From contig NC_090292.1 in NCBI RefSeq assembly GCF_037392515.1, positions 41,787,747 through 41,851,746 on the forward strand: 64,000 bases of DNA, written 5' to 3'. The notes under the pieces were generated by a model. It ran no database searches. It had not been told where the DNA came from and saw nothing but the letters and a program-made list of their open reading frames with translations. Source of the stretch: Haliotis asinina. Its lineage: Eukaryota; Mollusca; Gastropoda; Lepetellida; Haliotidae. The position numbers and the translations under genes are program-made. Below are positions 54,629 through 64,000 of the stretch, piece after piece. The first letter of the stretch is position 1, and every line of letters begins with the position of its first letter.

Positions 54629-55839
54629 TACTTCAGAACTGCAAAAGATACGAATGTACATTTTTCTTTAAATCCGTTGTTCTATGTCCTTGCTACACAG
54701 TAATATAAACACTTAATTTATTTAGAACCAGAGTCTTAGATTTCCATTTCAAAAGCTAACAGGATATTTATGAAAATCTTATATTGATAAGAATAATTAT
54801 GAAAAGTTAAAAAGCATCCTGAATGTTAATTGTCACTTATGCAGCATTTTCTTTACTTAATATTTAATGTTTTAAGAAAACAGTGTCAAAATGTTACTCA
54901 ACATTTCATTGTGTCTAGATAAGGTCTTAGGTACAGAGTGTCCTATCTCCATGTCACGTGATAAAATGGAGCCTTCCAATTAGTTAATGACATAGAACAC
55001 TCTAGAACTGAATAGCTGTTTTATTTCTGGAGATAGAAAGTTTTTTTTAACAAACAGCATACGTTCTAAGGCACACACGGTCACGAATATTTATTTGGAG
55101 ATAGAATACACCCCACTAATAATCCTAGACACCCTAACTTAATTTTCACCAAAAGTGGAGATAGAACACTCTGGTTCTCTGGCGACGAACTGTGTTTGAA
55201 CGTGTTGTTGTTAGAGCCTCCATTCCGATCACACCGATTCCCTATATGGGTACAGGTTCATCAGTTTAACCTGAGCTTGGCTACATGTGCACCTCATTGG
55301 AGGTGAAATGGCACAAACGGCTGGTCGAGTTAACTTCTTTAAAGACCTGGAAATATTAGGGTTCCGTTATTGCGAAACATCCATACATGGATTCGTTAGA
55401 GAACCTATCCCGGAAAACCCAATCATTTCATGTTTTGACTGAACTGTGTTTACAGTCATAAGCTATGTAGTTTTGTTTACTAACATTACGCGGTAAAGTC
55501 AATTACTTTCTGAAACTGATTCTCCGCTGTTGCTCGCTGCCTAAATGCCCCAAAAAGGAAACATTAACCCATCTGTAGCTAACCACTTAGAGACAGTTAG
55601 CACATTGCTGACAATTTCCCGACTCTGAGTTGTCAAACGGCGACCTTGTGTTAGCTGTTCGGACATGTTGACAATAACCTGACAAAGGAGCACCCCTCCA
55701 CAGTAACATGCGCAACCAGTTGTGACACGGTCACCCAGTGCGTTAGTAGTTATTCACTAGACCAGGTCAAGCTTAACAATCTGTACACTGTGTGGGGCCC
55801 ACTTCTGGTGATACTGGAAAAAGTGACCTAAAAAAAACC
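54629..55839. other. Non-genic stretch downstream of GT92
   Basis: No gene seen. A motif ggagatagaa(c/t)ac recurs three times at about 55015-55165. It likely contains the GT92 3' UTR at its right side. Confidence 0.45.
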
Positions 55840-56713
55840 TCACTCACTATTTCCTATACAGTGCCATGTTGTGTTTATCCGATTTTTAAGCTCTGACGAA
55901 AACCTCATAATCGACCTATCTTCCTGTAAATATGTACTTCCACCTTCAAATCGATAGTGGTGTAACATGCCGTCAGATATATCCAGCACTTTGTGGACAA
56001 ATCCTTGTTTGTGACATGGTCCATGAACTTCTAATATGTCAATTGTGTCAGGAATGACAATATATTTGGACCTCACATAATATGGAAAAATCCTGCCATG
56101 AAAGAATTGAGAAAGCATCTTGATGTAACCATGTTTTGCTGTTGACTTAACATGTCCTTTTGACTCTGTAAAGAATGAATTTTTGAATGCAAAAGAACCT
56201 ATTGTGCTATCTGTGCTTTTTACTCTTTCAAAGAGAGTCAGCCAGTTTGAGTCCTTGTGAGGTAACATTACCTCGTCCATATCTTGGAGCACAATGTATT
56301 TTGAAGTGTAGCGATTGCGATAGAAACAGTCATGCATGTTCACTATCTGACCAAAATAGGCGAAATCTTTTGTCAAAACTTCTGGCATTCGAGCGGGGAT
56401 GACCTCCAACTGCCCACACCGAATGAAATAGTCTACTGCAGGTCTCATGCTGGCAGAGATGGAGTGATTGTACCAGAATGCTTTATCAGCTCCAAGAATT
56501 CTGTTTATTGTCATGGACTGCACAAACTCATCACTTTTGGAATAGCCAGAGTGTCCTGTTGGGTAACATACCGTGACGTTGTGATATTCTTTGGCTGGAT
56601 ATTGAACAGGAATTCTCCTTTCTCTGGCTGTTGGGGTTGATGGCGGAAGGCGGAGAAATGACGGAGACATGTGAGGGCGCGTCAAGGGACAATGGACTGC
56701 CAGTTCTTGGTAC
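55840..56713 (-). CDS. GT92 family glycosyltransferase, exon 2 (catalytic part)
   Basis: The acceptor (ttttcattcag) ends at 56714. The exon opens YQELAVHCPLTRPHMSP in phase with exon 1. It carries GT92 (formerly DUF23) landmarks: AFWYNHSIS, VIPARMPE, YFGQIVNMHDCFYRNRYTSK, the metal/sugar-nucleotide motif LQDMDEVMLP, FKNSFFT and LHHYRF near the C-terminus. The stop is at 55840-55842. With exon 1 it makes a 450-aa protein with no lesion. Family members are Golgi enzymes that transfer galactose or related sugars; the exact substrate cannot be read from sequence. Confidence 0.92.
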
Positions 56714-58225
56714 CTGAATGAAAAAAAAACAAAAACTGGGGTTCCTTTGACTCTCTTGGCTAGATGAATTCAGTTTCTAGCCAAATGTCATCTAGAAATG
56801 CACTTAGACCATCTTCAAATGAATTTAATTGAAAAGTAAATCTGATATCAATTGTGGCATTAACCTACTTAAGCTTGGCGAAAAAGGAAGGGCTCGGGGA
56901 ACATAAATAAACATCGAAGGTACCACAACATATGGTACCCGAGGGACCAGTGAACAATGTAGTTATCGTACCGAACACCTCAATGTTAATTTTGAACTGT
57001 TTGAAGCATGGGTATCGGATCGTACACTTCAGCCAAGCTATGTAAATCAAACTTTTCGAATCTTGCATCTTGCTGTTTTTTCTCCGTAGATGTTGTCTTA
57101 GTAACGTTGCCGTGATTTGATTCCCACGCTAAATATTCACAAGGAGTATATTTGAACGTTTTGTCAAAATACTTTTATTGGAAAGAGAGTCAAATGTTTT
57201 CGTAGCCATCGCTAGATGTTGGGGACGACACAGGAAAAACAGATTTCGAGTTACTGTGAACCAGGAAATTTTTGCGAGCGATAAATTAATGCAATGTTTA
57301 TTGTGTCGCATTTTTTTAAAAGCTGCTTTCTCATGTCGACGATCAAAAGTTTTGCTGATTCAAACAACACACAAGATGTATGTTTCTCGTACACGTGTTT
57401 CATAAACGGGTCCATATCATCAAGTTGTCAAAGAGCAGAGTAACGATGTTTCGGGGAGATAATTAAACATTTCCTGGTTTACAGTATCTCCCTTTCTATC
57501 GATTTTATTTCGCAAAACATGCGAATGCGTCATGCGTTATTTGATGTTATTCGAGATAAAACCGCAGTACTGAATGAATTGCTATTGGCAGTGGGGTGTA
57601 TTGCAATACACCTCGCTTGAACACGGGGTACATTGAAACTAATATAACACTCAGCCAATCAGACAGCGACATTTAGACGTGAGGTAAGATAACCCATCAT
57701 CTTACCTTTGAACCAAGTATATTCAGTCATATTCACCTATTAAATATGTTTTGCTCTGAGATCCATTTAAACATTATGACTTGACATGAAGAATGACTGT
57801 GAAATTATGTTCTGTTGATAACGTTTACAACTGCTAGTAAATGTGGGGGATTTCTTTTTCGTTTTCTTTTTTCGTTTGACAATTCACTCAGCAACATTCC
57901 ACGGATGTCCACAATTGTGATATTTTGGGGATACTCTTTGTGTCAAACATGTGTCAAAAAAGTAAGAGATTCTGACTACCTGATCCCACGAGTCAGCTCA
58001 TTCGACAAGTAGAGTCTGCTGAAAAAATGATTCTCCAGAACTCTAAAGAAAACAAATTTTCAGAGAAATTCTTGCTCATTTATCAATTGAATGACGGAGG
58101 TGTGTGATGTTTAACCATAATGTTTTGTTCTCATCACCATTATCCTATTTTAACCGTCTATCCCTTTATATTTCTTACTACATATAGAACTGATATGCTC
58201 ATTTGTGAAATTACAAACCACTTAC
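56714..58225 (-). other. Intron of the GT92 gene
   Basis: A 1512-bp GT-AG intron: donor aatac|gtaagt at 58225, acceptor with a T-rich tract at 56714. It contains an 18-bp perfect palindrome at 57595-57612 and no gene. Confidence 0.85.
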
Positions 58226-58704
58226 GTATTGTCATGGTTCACATGCAGAGACTGCACGCTTCCTGCAGTTCTGGTGTCCCGTTGGTCGTCGGTGACAAAC
58301 ACACACACAGGCTGAAACACACGTGATCTCAGTGCCGCACCTACAATATCCACAGCATTCTTTTTGACGTCAAAATGAGCGGAAAAGACATATAGGTGCG
58401 GGTCTGCGTCTCTGCATAGAAAGGATGCGTATCTGTGATAGTCCTCTCCTTCGGCTTGTGGCATGCGTTGTTCCTTTACATTTTCACAGCACTGGGAACC
58501 TTTGTCTTTCGAGGACACGTGTAGGTCATGATGGTGATGAACTGGTATATGATTCAATTCGATCACAAAGATGACACGCTCTCTTGGTGCAGGAAGAGAA
58601 ATATATGAGCTGAACTCTTTTGTAAAACGATGTATTATATAAAGAATTGAGAAGCTTAATACAGCTATCAACAGGTATGAACGGAAGCCAAACCTGGTCA
58701 TCAT
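58226..58704 (-). CDS. GT92 family glycosyltransferase, exon 1 (membrane anchor and stem)
   Basis: It starts at ATG 58704 (MMTRFGFRSYLLIAVLSFSI). A short basic cytosolic tail and one hydrophobic segment (residues ~9-26) make a type II signal anchor, as in Golgi glycosyltransferases. A stem follows, then the start of the catalytic domain (LYVFSAHFDVKKNAVDIVGAAL, PVCVFVTDD). The donor is at 58225. A second ATG follows immediately (MM), so the start is firm to within one codon. The upstream DNA is a minisatellite that begins 3 bp before the ATG. Confidence 0.9.
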
Positions 58705-58707
58705 GAC

Positions 58708-58996
58708 AGGTCACGTTCGTTCACAGGTCACGTTCGTTCACAGGTCACGTTCGTTCACAGGTCACGTTCGTTCACAGGTCACGTTCGTTCACAGGTCACG
58801 TTCGTTCACAGGTCACGTTCGTTCACAGGTCACGTTCGTTCACAGGTCACGTTCGTTCACAGGTCACGTTCGTTCACAGGTCACGTTCGCTCACAGGTCA
58901 CGTTCGCTCACAGGTCACGTTCGTTCACAGGTCACGTTCGCTCACAGGCCACGTTCGTTCACAGGTCACGTTCGTTCACAGGTCACGTTCGTTCAC
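58708..58996. repeat. 17-bp minisatellite, exactly 17 units, beside the GT92 start codon
   Basis: Unit aggtcacgttcgttcac repeats 17 times without any insertion or deletion (17 x 17 = 289 bp). Variants are single C/T changes in units 11, 12, 14 and 15. Every unit contains AGGTCA, the nuclear-receptor half-site core. On the gene's strand the array lies immediately 5' of the GT92 ATG, in its 5' UTR or promoter. Since 17 is not a multiple of 3, the array is open in several frames, which creates a spurious repetitive ORF. Confidence 0.97.
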
Positions 58997-59608
58997 AGTC
59001 AATACTGCTTTGTATTCCCTGACATGAACACGAGTATCACTATGCTGCTGCTGATATGTATCACATAGAGTATTACAATCGCCATTTTCCAAATCGCCAT
59101 AAGACTCTAACGGAAGGTGAGAAACCCATGGTATATTAAGTGTCCACACAGTCAGGTAGATCTATTCTGTACGCTGTTAAACAAAAACCCCTCTTTGTTG
59201 TGATGGTAGCTCGGCCAGTTAGTCACGTCACGACACCTGCGAGAAAATAAAATCAATACATAAGGTTTCAAGAATACATATTTCCATCAAGAGAATTCTG
59301 ATACATTTTGATCTAATGCCGAAATAATGTTTGTCACAAAAATAATTGTATATCTACATTCCTTCTGAAATATGACGCAGCAGTCGGGGTTTTTTTTGTT
59401 TTTTTGTTTGTTTGTTTATTGTGTGTGTTTTTTTGTTTGTTTTGTTTTTGTTTTTGTTTTGTTTTTTGTTTTGTTTTATATGCATTTTACTTAATTTAGC
59501 AACCCAATGAAAATTCAAGTACGTGTTTGAAAGCAGCAATAATTGTATTCTCGTCAAAACTAGGTTTGAGTACTCTGAATTCAGCTCATGCCTTTCAACC
59601 CGTGCATA
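58997..59608. other. Upstream region of GT92, non-coding
   Basis: No gene recognised. A T/G-rich simple repeat (tttg/ttttg units) lies at about 59388-59477. Confidence 0.5.
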
Positions 59609-60019
59609 GTGAGTGAGTGAGTTAATATTTACCGTCACATCGGCAGTATCTCAGCCATATCGTGACGAGAACATTTATTTCTGAAATGAAATATATGCCT
59701 ATTATAAAACCTGTCAACGAATATCACAGAGTAGAATATAAAACTAGTAACTATACCTAAAACAATTTATCTGTAGAGGACAATACAATATACAAATGGG
59801 CTATAGATTGCAAACAACTGAAGGTAGATCACCATACTAGGGACCATGGGGACTTACAGTACCTTTGCTACCTGGATGGACCCTAGCTGGATTTACATCA
59901 TCCCCTCAGCCGTCAGCAATTCGGGAAATCTAGCCATTAAGTTAAAGGACACTTATTCTACGATTAAAAACATGGAAAGTTTGAATTCACTTTGAATGTT
60001 TGTGGGCTTACGTACCCTC

Positions 60020-63000
60020 CCTTGACATTGAAATATTTATCCCTTGTGATGGAGAATTCAAAACAGTCAAGCAGGATATGCTTGACCGTGACTCTCTCAT
60101 CACAAGGGATACAAGATGGAGGATCCTCACCTTTCAATAGGTATTTATGCGTATATCTGGTGTGACCAATACGACATCGTCTCATAATGACCTCTTCAAA
60201 TCTGGACTGACAGCCCAAGTAGGTGTAACCAATATACGGTTTTATTTCATGTAATTTATTTATACCTACTTGAGTGTCCCACTTCTTCTGCATCAGATCA
60301 CGGATATACATTCTAATGCTCGCTTTATAATCAGTATATGGAATAAGAAGTGGTGTCACAGATTTGTTGAGTGCTGCTTTAGCAGCAAGGTCAGACAGTG
60401 TGTTACCAGAAATGCCCACGTGGCTGGGTAACCAACAAAAGACAATGTCGTATTGGCCAGTAGCAAGATCATTATACAATTCATTAATTTCTATTAAAAG
60501 TGGATGTTTACAAGAAATATTTTTAATCGCCTGAAGACATGAAAGAGAGTCTGAATAATTTATATATTGTTTACGTTTAGGGTGTCTTTGAATATATTTA
60601 AGAGCTGTTAATATGGCGTTTGCTTCAGCTGTAAAAATAGAGCTGTTATCTGGAATTCTAGAAGACATTGTTCTGGATCCAATGACAGTGGCACAAGCTA
60701 CTGCACCACCGTCCTTGGAACCATCTGTAAATAAGGGTTTATGATTGCTATATTTAGTTTTTAATTGATTATATTCTTGTTTATATTGTAATTCATTTGT
60801 TTCTGATTTTTTAAATGAAGTTAATGTTAGGTCCACTTGTGGTCTTACCAGCTGCCAAGGAGGAGAAGAAAGAAGACGGGAAGGCGATATACTTTCCAGC
60901 TCAATACAAATACAAATCCTCATAAAGCGGATTGAAAACACAATTATGGGCAGGGTTAGATTCATTAGAATATAATTTAGTAATGTATTGTAAAGACAGT
61001 TTTATACGACGTTGTGTAAGAGATGGTTCATCAGCCTCAACGTAGAGACTATCAACAGGAGAGGTTCTAAAGGACCCAAGACAAAGTCTTAAGCCTTGGT
61101 GGTGGACAGAATCAAGAAGGTTAAGGTTGCTTTTGCAGGCTCCACCATATACGATTGAGCCATAATCAAGTTTTGAACGGACGAGTGATCGATATAAGTG
61201 TAAGAGGGTAGTTTGATCCCCTCCCCACTTTGAGTTGGAAACAACTTTCAACAAATCAAGTGCCTTCAGGCATTTAGCTTTAAGGGATTTAATGTGCGGT
61301 AAGAAGGTTAAATGAGAATCGAAAATAAGTCCCAAGAACTTGGCCTCCTTTACAACTTTGATGGGAGTGCCATTTAGAGATCAGGGTCCTTATGTGGCTT
61401 ATATTTTCTACAAAAGTGTATGCAATTAGTTTTAGACTGAGAAAATTTAAAGCCGTTTTCAAGACACCATTTATTTATTCTGTTTAAACACAACTGCAAT
61501 TATCTTTCAATAGTATGCATATTTTACCGCGACAAGAAATATTAAAATCATCCACAAAAAGTGATCCATCAATGGAATGGTTTAAAACCTTGGATAAACT
61601 GTTTATCTTAATACTAAATAATGTGACAGACAATATACTGCCTTGTGGAATACCCTGATCCTGATTATAATGGTCAGACAGGGTTGAACCCACTCGGACT
61701 TGAAACTGTCTGTCTTTTGAAAACTGTGATATAAAATGAGGTAAACGGCCTCTCAACCCAAAATCATGTAAATCCTTTAAAATGCCATGCTTCCAGGTGG
61801 TATCATACGCTTTCTCGAGATCAAAGAATATCGATACAGCATGTTGTTTATTTACTGTAGCATTTTTGACAAAGGATTCTAAACGTACCAAATGATCAAT
61901 GGTACTTCTATTCTTCCGAAAACCACACTGAATATTTGTAATGAGGTTATTGGTTTTCAGATACCAAATTAATCTTTTATTTACCATTCGTTCCATGGTT
62001 TTGCAGACACAGCTGGTTAAAGAGATCGGTCTGTAATTGGAAGCATCAGTATGATCCTTACCAAGTTTGGGTATAGGGGTTACAATAGCATTACGCCAAG
62101 AAGGAGGAAAGTTTCCAGATGTCCATATTTTGTCAAAGATATCTAAAAGTGTGACCAGATATGGTTCAGGCAAATGTTTCAGCAGCTGATAGTGAATATT
62201 GTCATCACCCGCTGCTGTGTCATGTGCTTGTTCAAGAGCAGTATATAGCTCATGCAATGAAAACATTTCATTATAGTCTTCACCGTTATCCGATTCAAAA
62301 TGAATGCTTGTCTTCTCCTGTTGTTTCTGATATCTCTGAAACTCAGGGACATAATTTGCTGATGAAGAATCTTTGGCAAGAGTTTCGCCAATTTTATTTG
62401 CAATTTGACATTTGTCAGTAATTAAATTATTACCATCTTTGAGATGACGTACGGCAGAATTTGAACCTTTACCTTTAATTCTTTGAACCATGTTCCATAC
62501 TTTGGACACTGGCGTGCGTGAATTAAGTTTGGAGACATAATTTCTCCACGATTATCGTTTGTTTTGTTTAAAGGTACGACGCGCCTTTGCATTCAGTATT
62601 TTGAATTTGTCTAGGTTATGGACAGTTGGATGACGGGGAAAATAATGTTCTGCCTTTTTCCTCGCTTTTCTGGCCTGTCTACAATCTGCATTAAACCACG
62701 GTTTTCGTACATGTGGAGTCGTAGAGGACTTTGGTATACACTCATCAGCTATTTTATTTAGGATGTCAGCAAAAGTTTGAATTGGATCAGTTATATCACT
62801 GAAATATTCAGGTCGCAGTTTTGATTCACACATAGTTTGATATAAAGACCAGTTAGCCTTCGAAAAGTTCCATCTTGTAAACGATGGAGAATCGGATGGA
62901 GTAATTTCTGAGAGGATAGTTGGGAAGTGGTCACTTCCACAAAGGTCATTATGAACAGACCAATCAAATTCATTGAGGAGGTTAGAATCGGCAAGAGATA

Positions 63001-63535
63001 AATCCAGAGAAGAATAAGTGCCAGTTGCAGGATGCAGATAGGTGCTTCAATCATTATTAAATATGCACAGGTCATTATTTGAAATGACATCTTAAATTAT
63101 TTTGCCTTTAGTATTAGTGTTAGTACTGCCCCAGAGTGGGTTGTGACCGTTTAGGTCACCCATAATAACACATGGTATTGGGAGTTGGTCATAGAGTGAT
63201 TGAAGGTCAGTATGTTGAAGTGTTGAAGAAGGCGGAATATACAGAGAACATAGTGTAAATGCTACACCTAGAGTCAGTCGCACTGCAACAGCTTGGAGAT
63301 TAGTGTTCAGTATAACAGGGCTATGAATAACATCTTGCCGTATAAGAACAGTAGAACCTCCAGTGGCCCTATCACCCGGATGGGAAAGAGAATGATAGGC
63401 GTTAAACTTGCGTAAGTTACAATTATCTGTCTGTTTCAGATGTGTTTCATTCAAACAGAATGCGATCCTGGACTAAAAGCTCTAGTTCATTGAAATTAGT
63501 TCTTAGACCTCTACAATTCCACTGTACGATATTAG
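60020..63535 (-). pseudogene. LINE D ORF2 (endonuclease, RT, RNase H), decayed
   Basis: Endonuclease motifs (MGDLNGHNPLWG) lie at about 63110-63160, RT motifs (YRPISLTSC, FDLEKAYD, FVDD) at 61500-62050, and RNase H motifs (TDGSKDGG, TAEANAI, GNTLSDLAA) at about 60390-60740. Visible breaks are a stop in the linker near 62550, frame changes near 63070, 61500 and 61380, and the two deletions noted for the element. It is the most damaged of the four copies. The RNase H aspartate box region has changed from MADLAA to LSDLAA. Confidence 0.85.
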
Positions 63536-63559
63536 TTAAATGACCTATCTTTTAGGTGG

Positions 63560-64000
63560 ATGGATAGGGGATCTACCCCTTGCTTTTTTTTAGGGCGACA
63601 AGCTATGTGCCCTGGGATGGATGTTTTCTGACACATCCATGTCCTCCAATGAACCGTATTTGTTAAATAATTGAAGATGGTTCTCCGAACCCTTTGAAGC
63701 TCTGACACCTTTTTTCACTGTTTCTGCCCTAGTCTTGACTGTATTTTTAACTGTTTTCTTTGAACTTGTTTCTGGACGAGTCTTCTGAGTGGACTGAGGC
63801 AATGACTGTGATTCATCCTGGATCTGGCTGTTTATACATGGTTCCGAAGTCTGAGTAGACTGTTCTTCAGGTATAAGAAGGTGAGAGGTGTCAGCTGTTA
63901 CCCAAGTCATATCTGTTTGACATTTTATGGAAAAACTAGTGACTGCCGAATTTATTCTTGTCAAACTTTCAGACGGTGTCTTAATGACTGATGCATATGA
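63560..64000 (-). pseudogene. LINE D ORF1, C-terminal part (window edge)
   Basis: Contains a Ser/Gln/Thr-rich linker, ETVKKGVRASKGSENHLQLF and the NKYGSLEDMDVSENIHPRAH block. A slipped A-run (taaaaaaaagc, near 63584-63596) introduces a stop just before the usual KKARGRSPI end. Nearest relative in the window is the plus-strand fragment at 41044-41505. Confidence 0.8.

Larger units (their letters stand above)
59609..64000 (-). mobile_element. LINE copy D, runs off the right edge
   Basis: It has the tail (gtga)n from 59609, a terminal hairpin (59633-59638 and 59662-59667), a 3' UTR, ORF2 and part of ORF1. Two internal deletions are visible against copies A-C: about 200 bp joining the 3' UTR to the ORF2 C-terminus near 60020, and about 80 bp near 60905. 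The 5' end and any target duplication lie outside the window. Confidence 0.9.

Noticed and set aside
56187-56640. Plus-strand frames of 71 and 102 codons
   Set aside because: Antisense to the GT92 catalytic exon; no domain.
58708-58996. CRISPR-like regular array
   Set aside because: The units are contiguous with no spacers, in a eukaryotic genome; it is a tandem minisatellite.
58703-59068. 121-codon open frame with repeated TGHVRSQVTFVHRSRSF
   Set aside because: It is a by-product of the 17-bp minisatellite, which is open in several frames; no evidence of a protein.

Overview
The window looks like a piece of a mollusc genome, most likely a vetigastropod such as abalone. It is AT-rich, has spliced eukaryotic genes, and is dense in transposable elements. 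It carries SINEs and LINEs with (ACTC)n tails, which I associate with Haliotis. The species assignment comes from recognising these repeats, not from a search.

Layout. 1-1500: SINE copies and non-genic DNA. 1515-10915: full-length LINE copy A (minus strand, I/Jockey-type with ORF1, endonuclease, reverse transcriptase and RNase H), split by a hAT/ZBED transposon at 5630-8986. 10928-13345: mostly non-genic. 13352-28616: a nearly whole Polinton/Maverick of about 15.3 kb with terminal inverted repeats and a 6-bp target duplication. Its protein-primed DNA polymerase runs rightward; its integrase, capsid proteins, protease, packaging ATPase, a BIR/IAP-like gene and small proteins run leftward. 28623-32890: a SINE, a Tc1 relic, a Gypsy fossil and a CR1/L2-like LINE fragment. 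32903-39009: full-length LINE copy B. 39024-41620: a mosaic of fossil scraps (Gypsy RT, Polinton-type ATPase, plus-strand LINE pieces). 41626-48678: LINE copy C, split by an intact-looking Tc1 transposon at 43493-45104. 48679-53110: an RT scrap, a minisatellite, a second Tc1 element (dead) and a pogo-like MITE. 53935-54628: an F-box/LRR pseudogene. 55840-58704: a host GT92 glycosyltransferase in two exons, with a 17-copy, 17-bp minisatellite directly beside its start codon. 59609-64000: LINE copy D, running off the right edge.

The only host gene that looks intact is the GT92 glycosyltransferase. The most notable items are: (i) the Polinton that has picked up a BIR-domain gene; (ii) a LINE-SINE partnership visible inside this window, in which LINE and SINE 3' ends keep the same stem position with different paired bases; (iii) clean nested insertions whose target duplications and paralogous empty sites give a relative timeline; and (iv) the minisatellite against the GT92 start codon.
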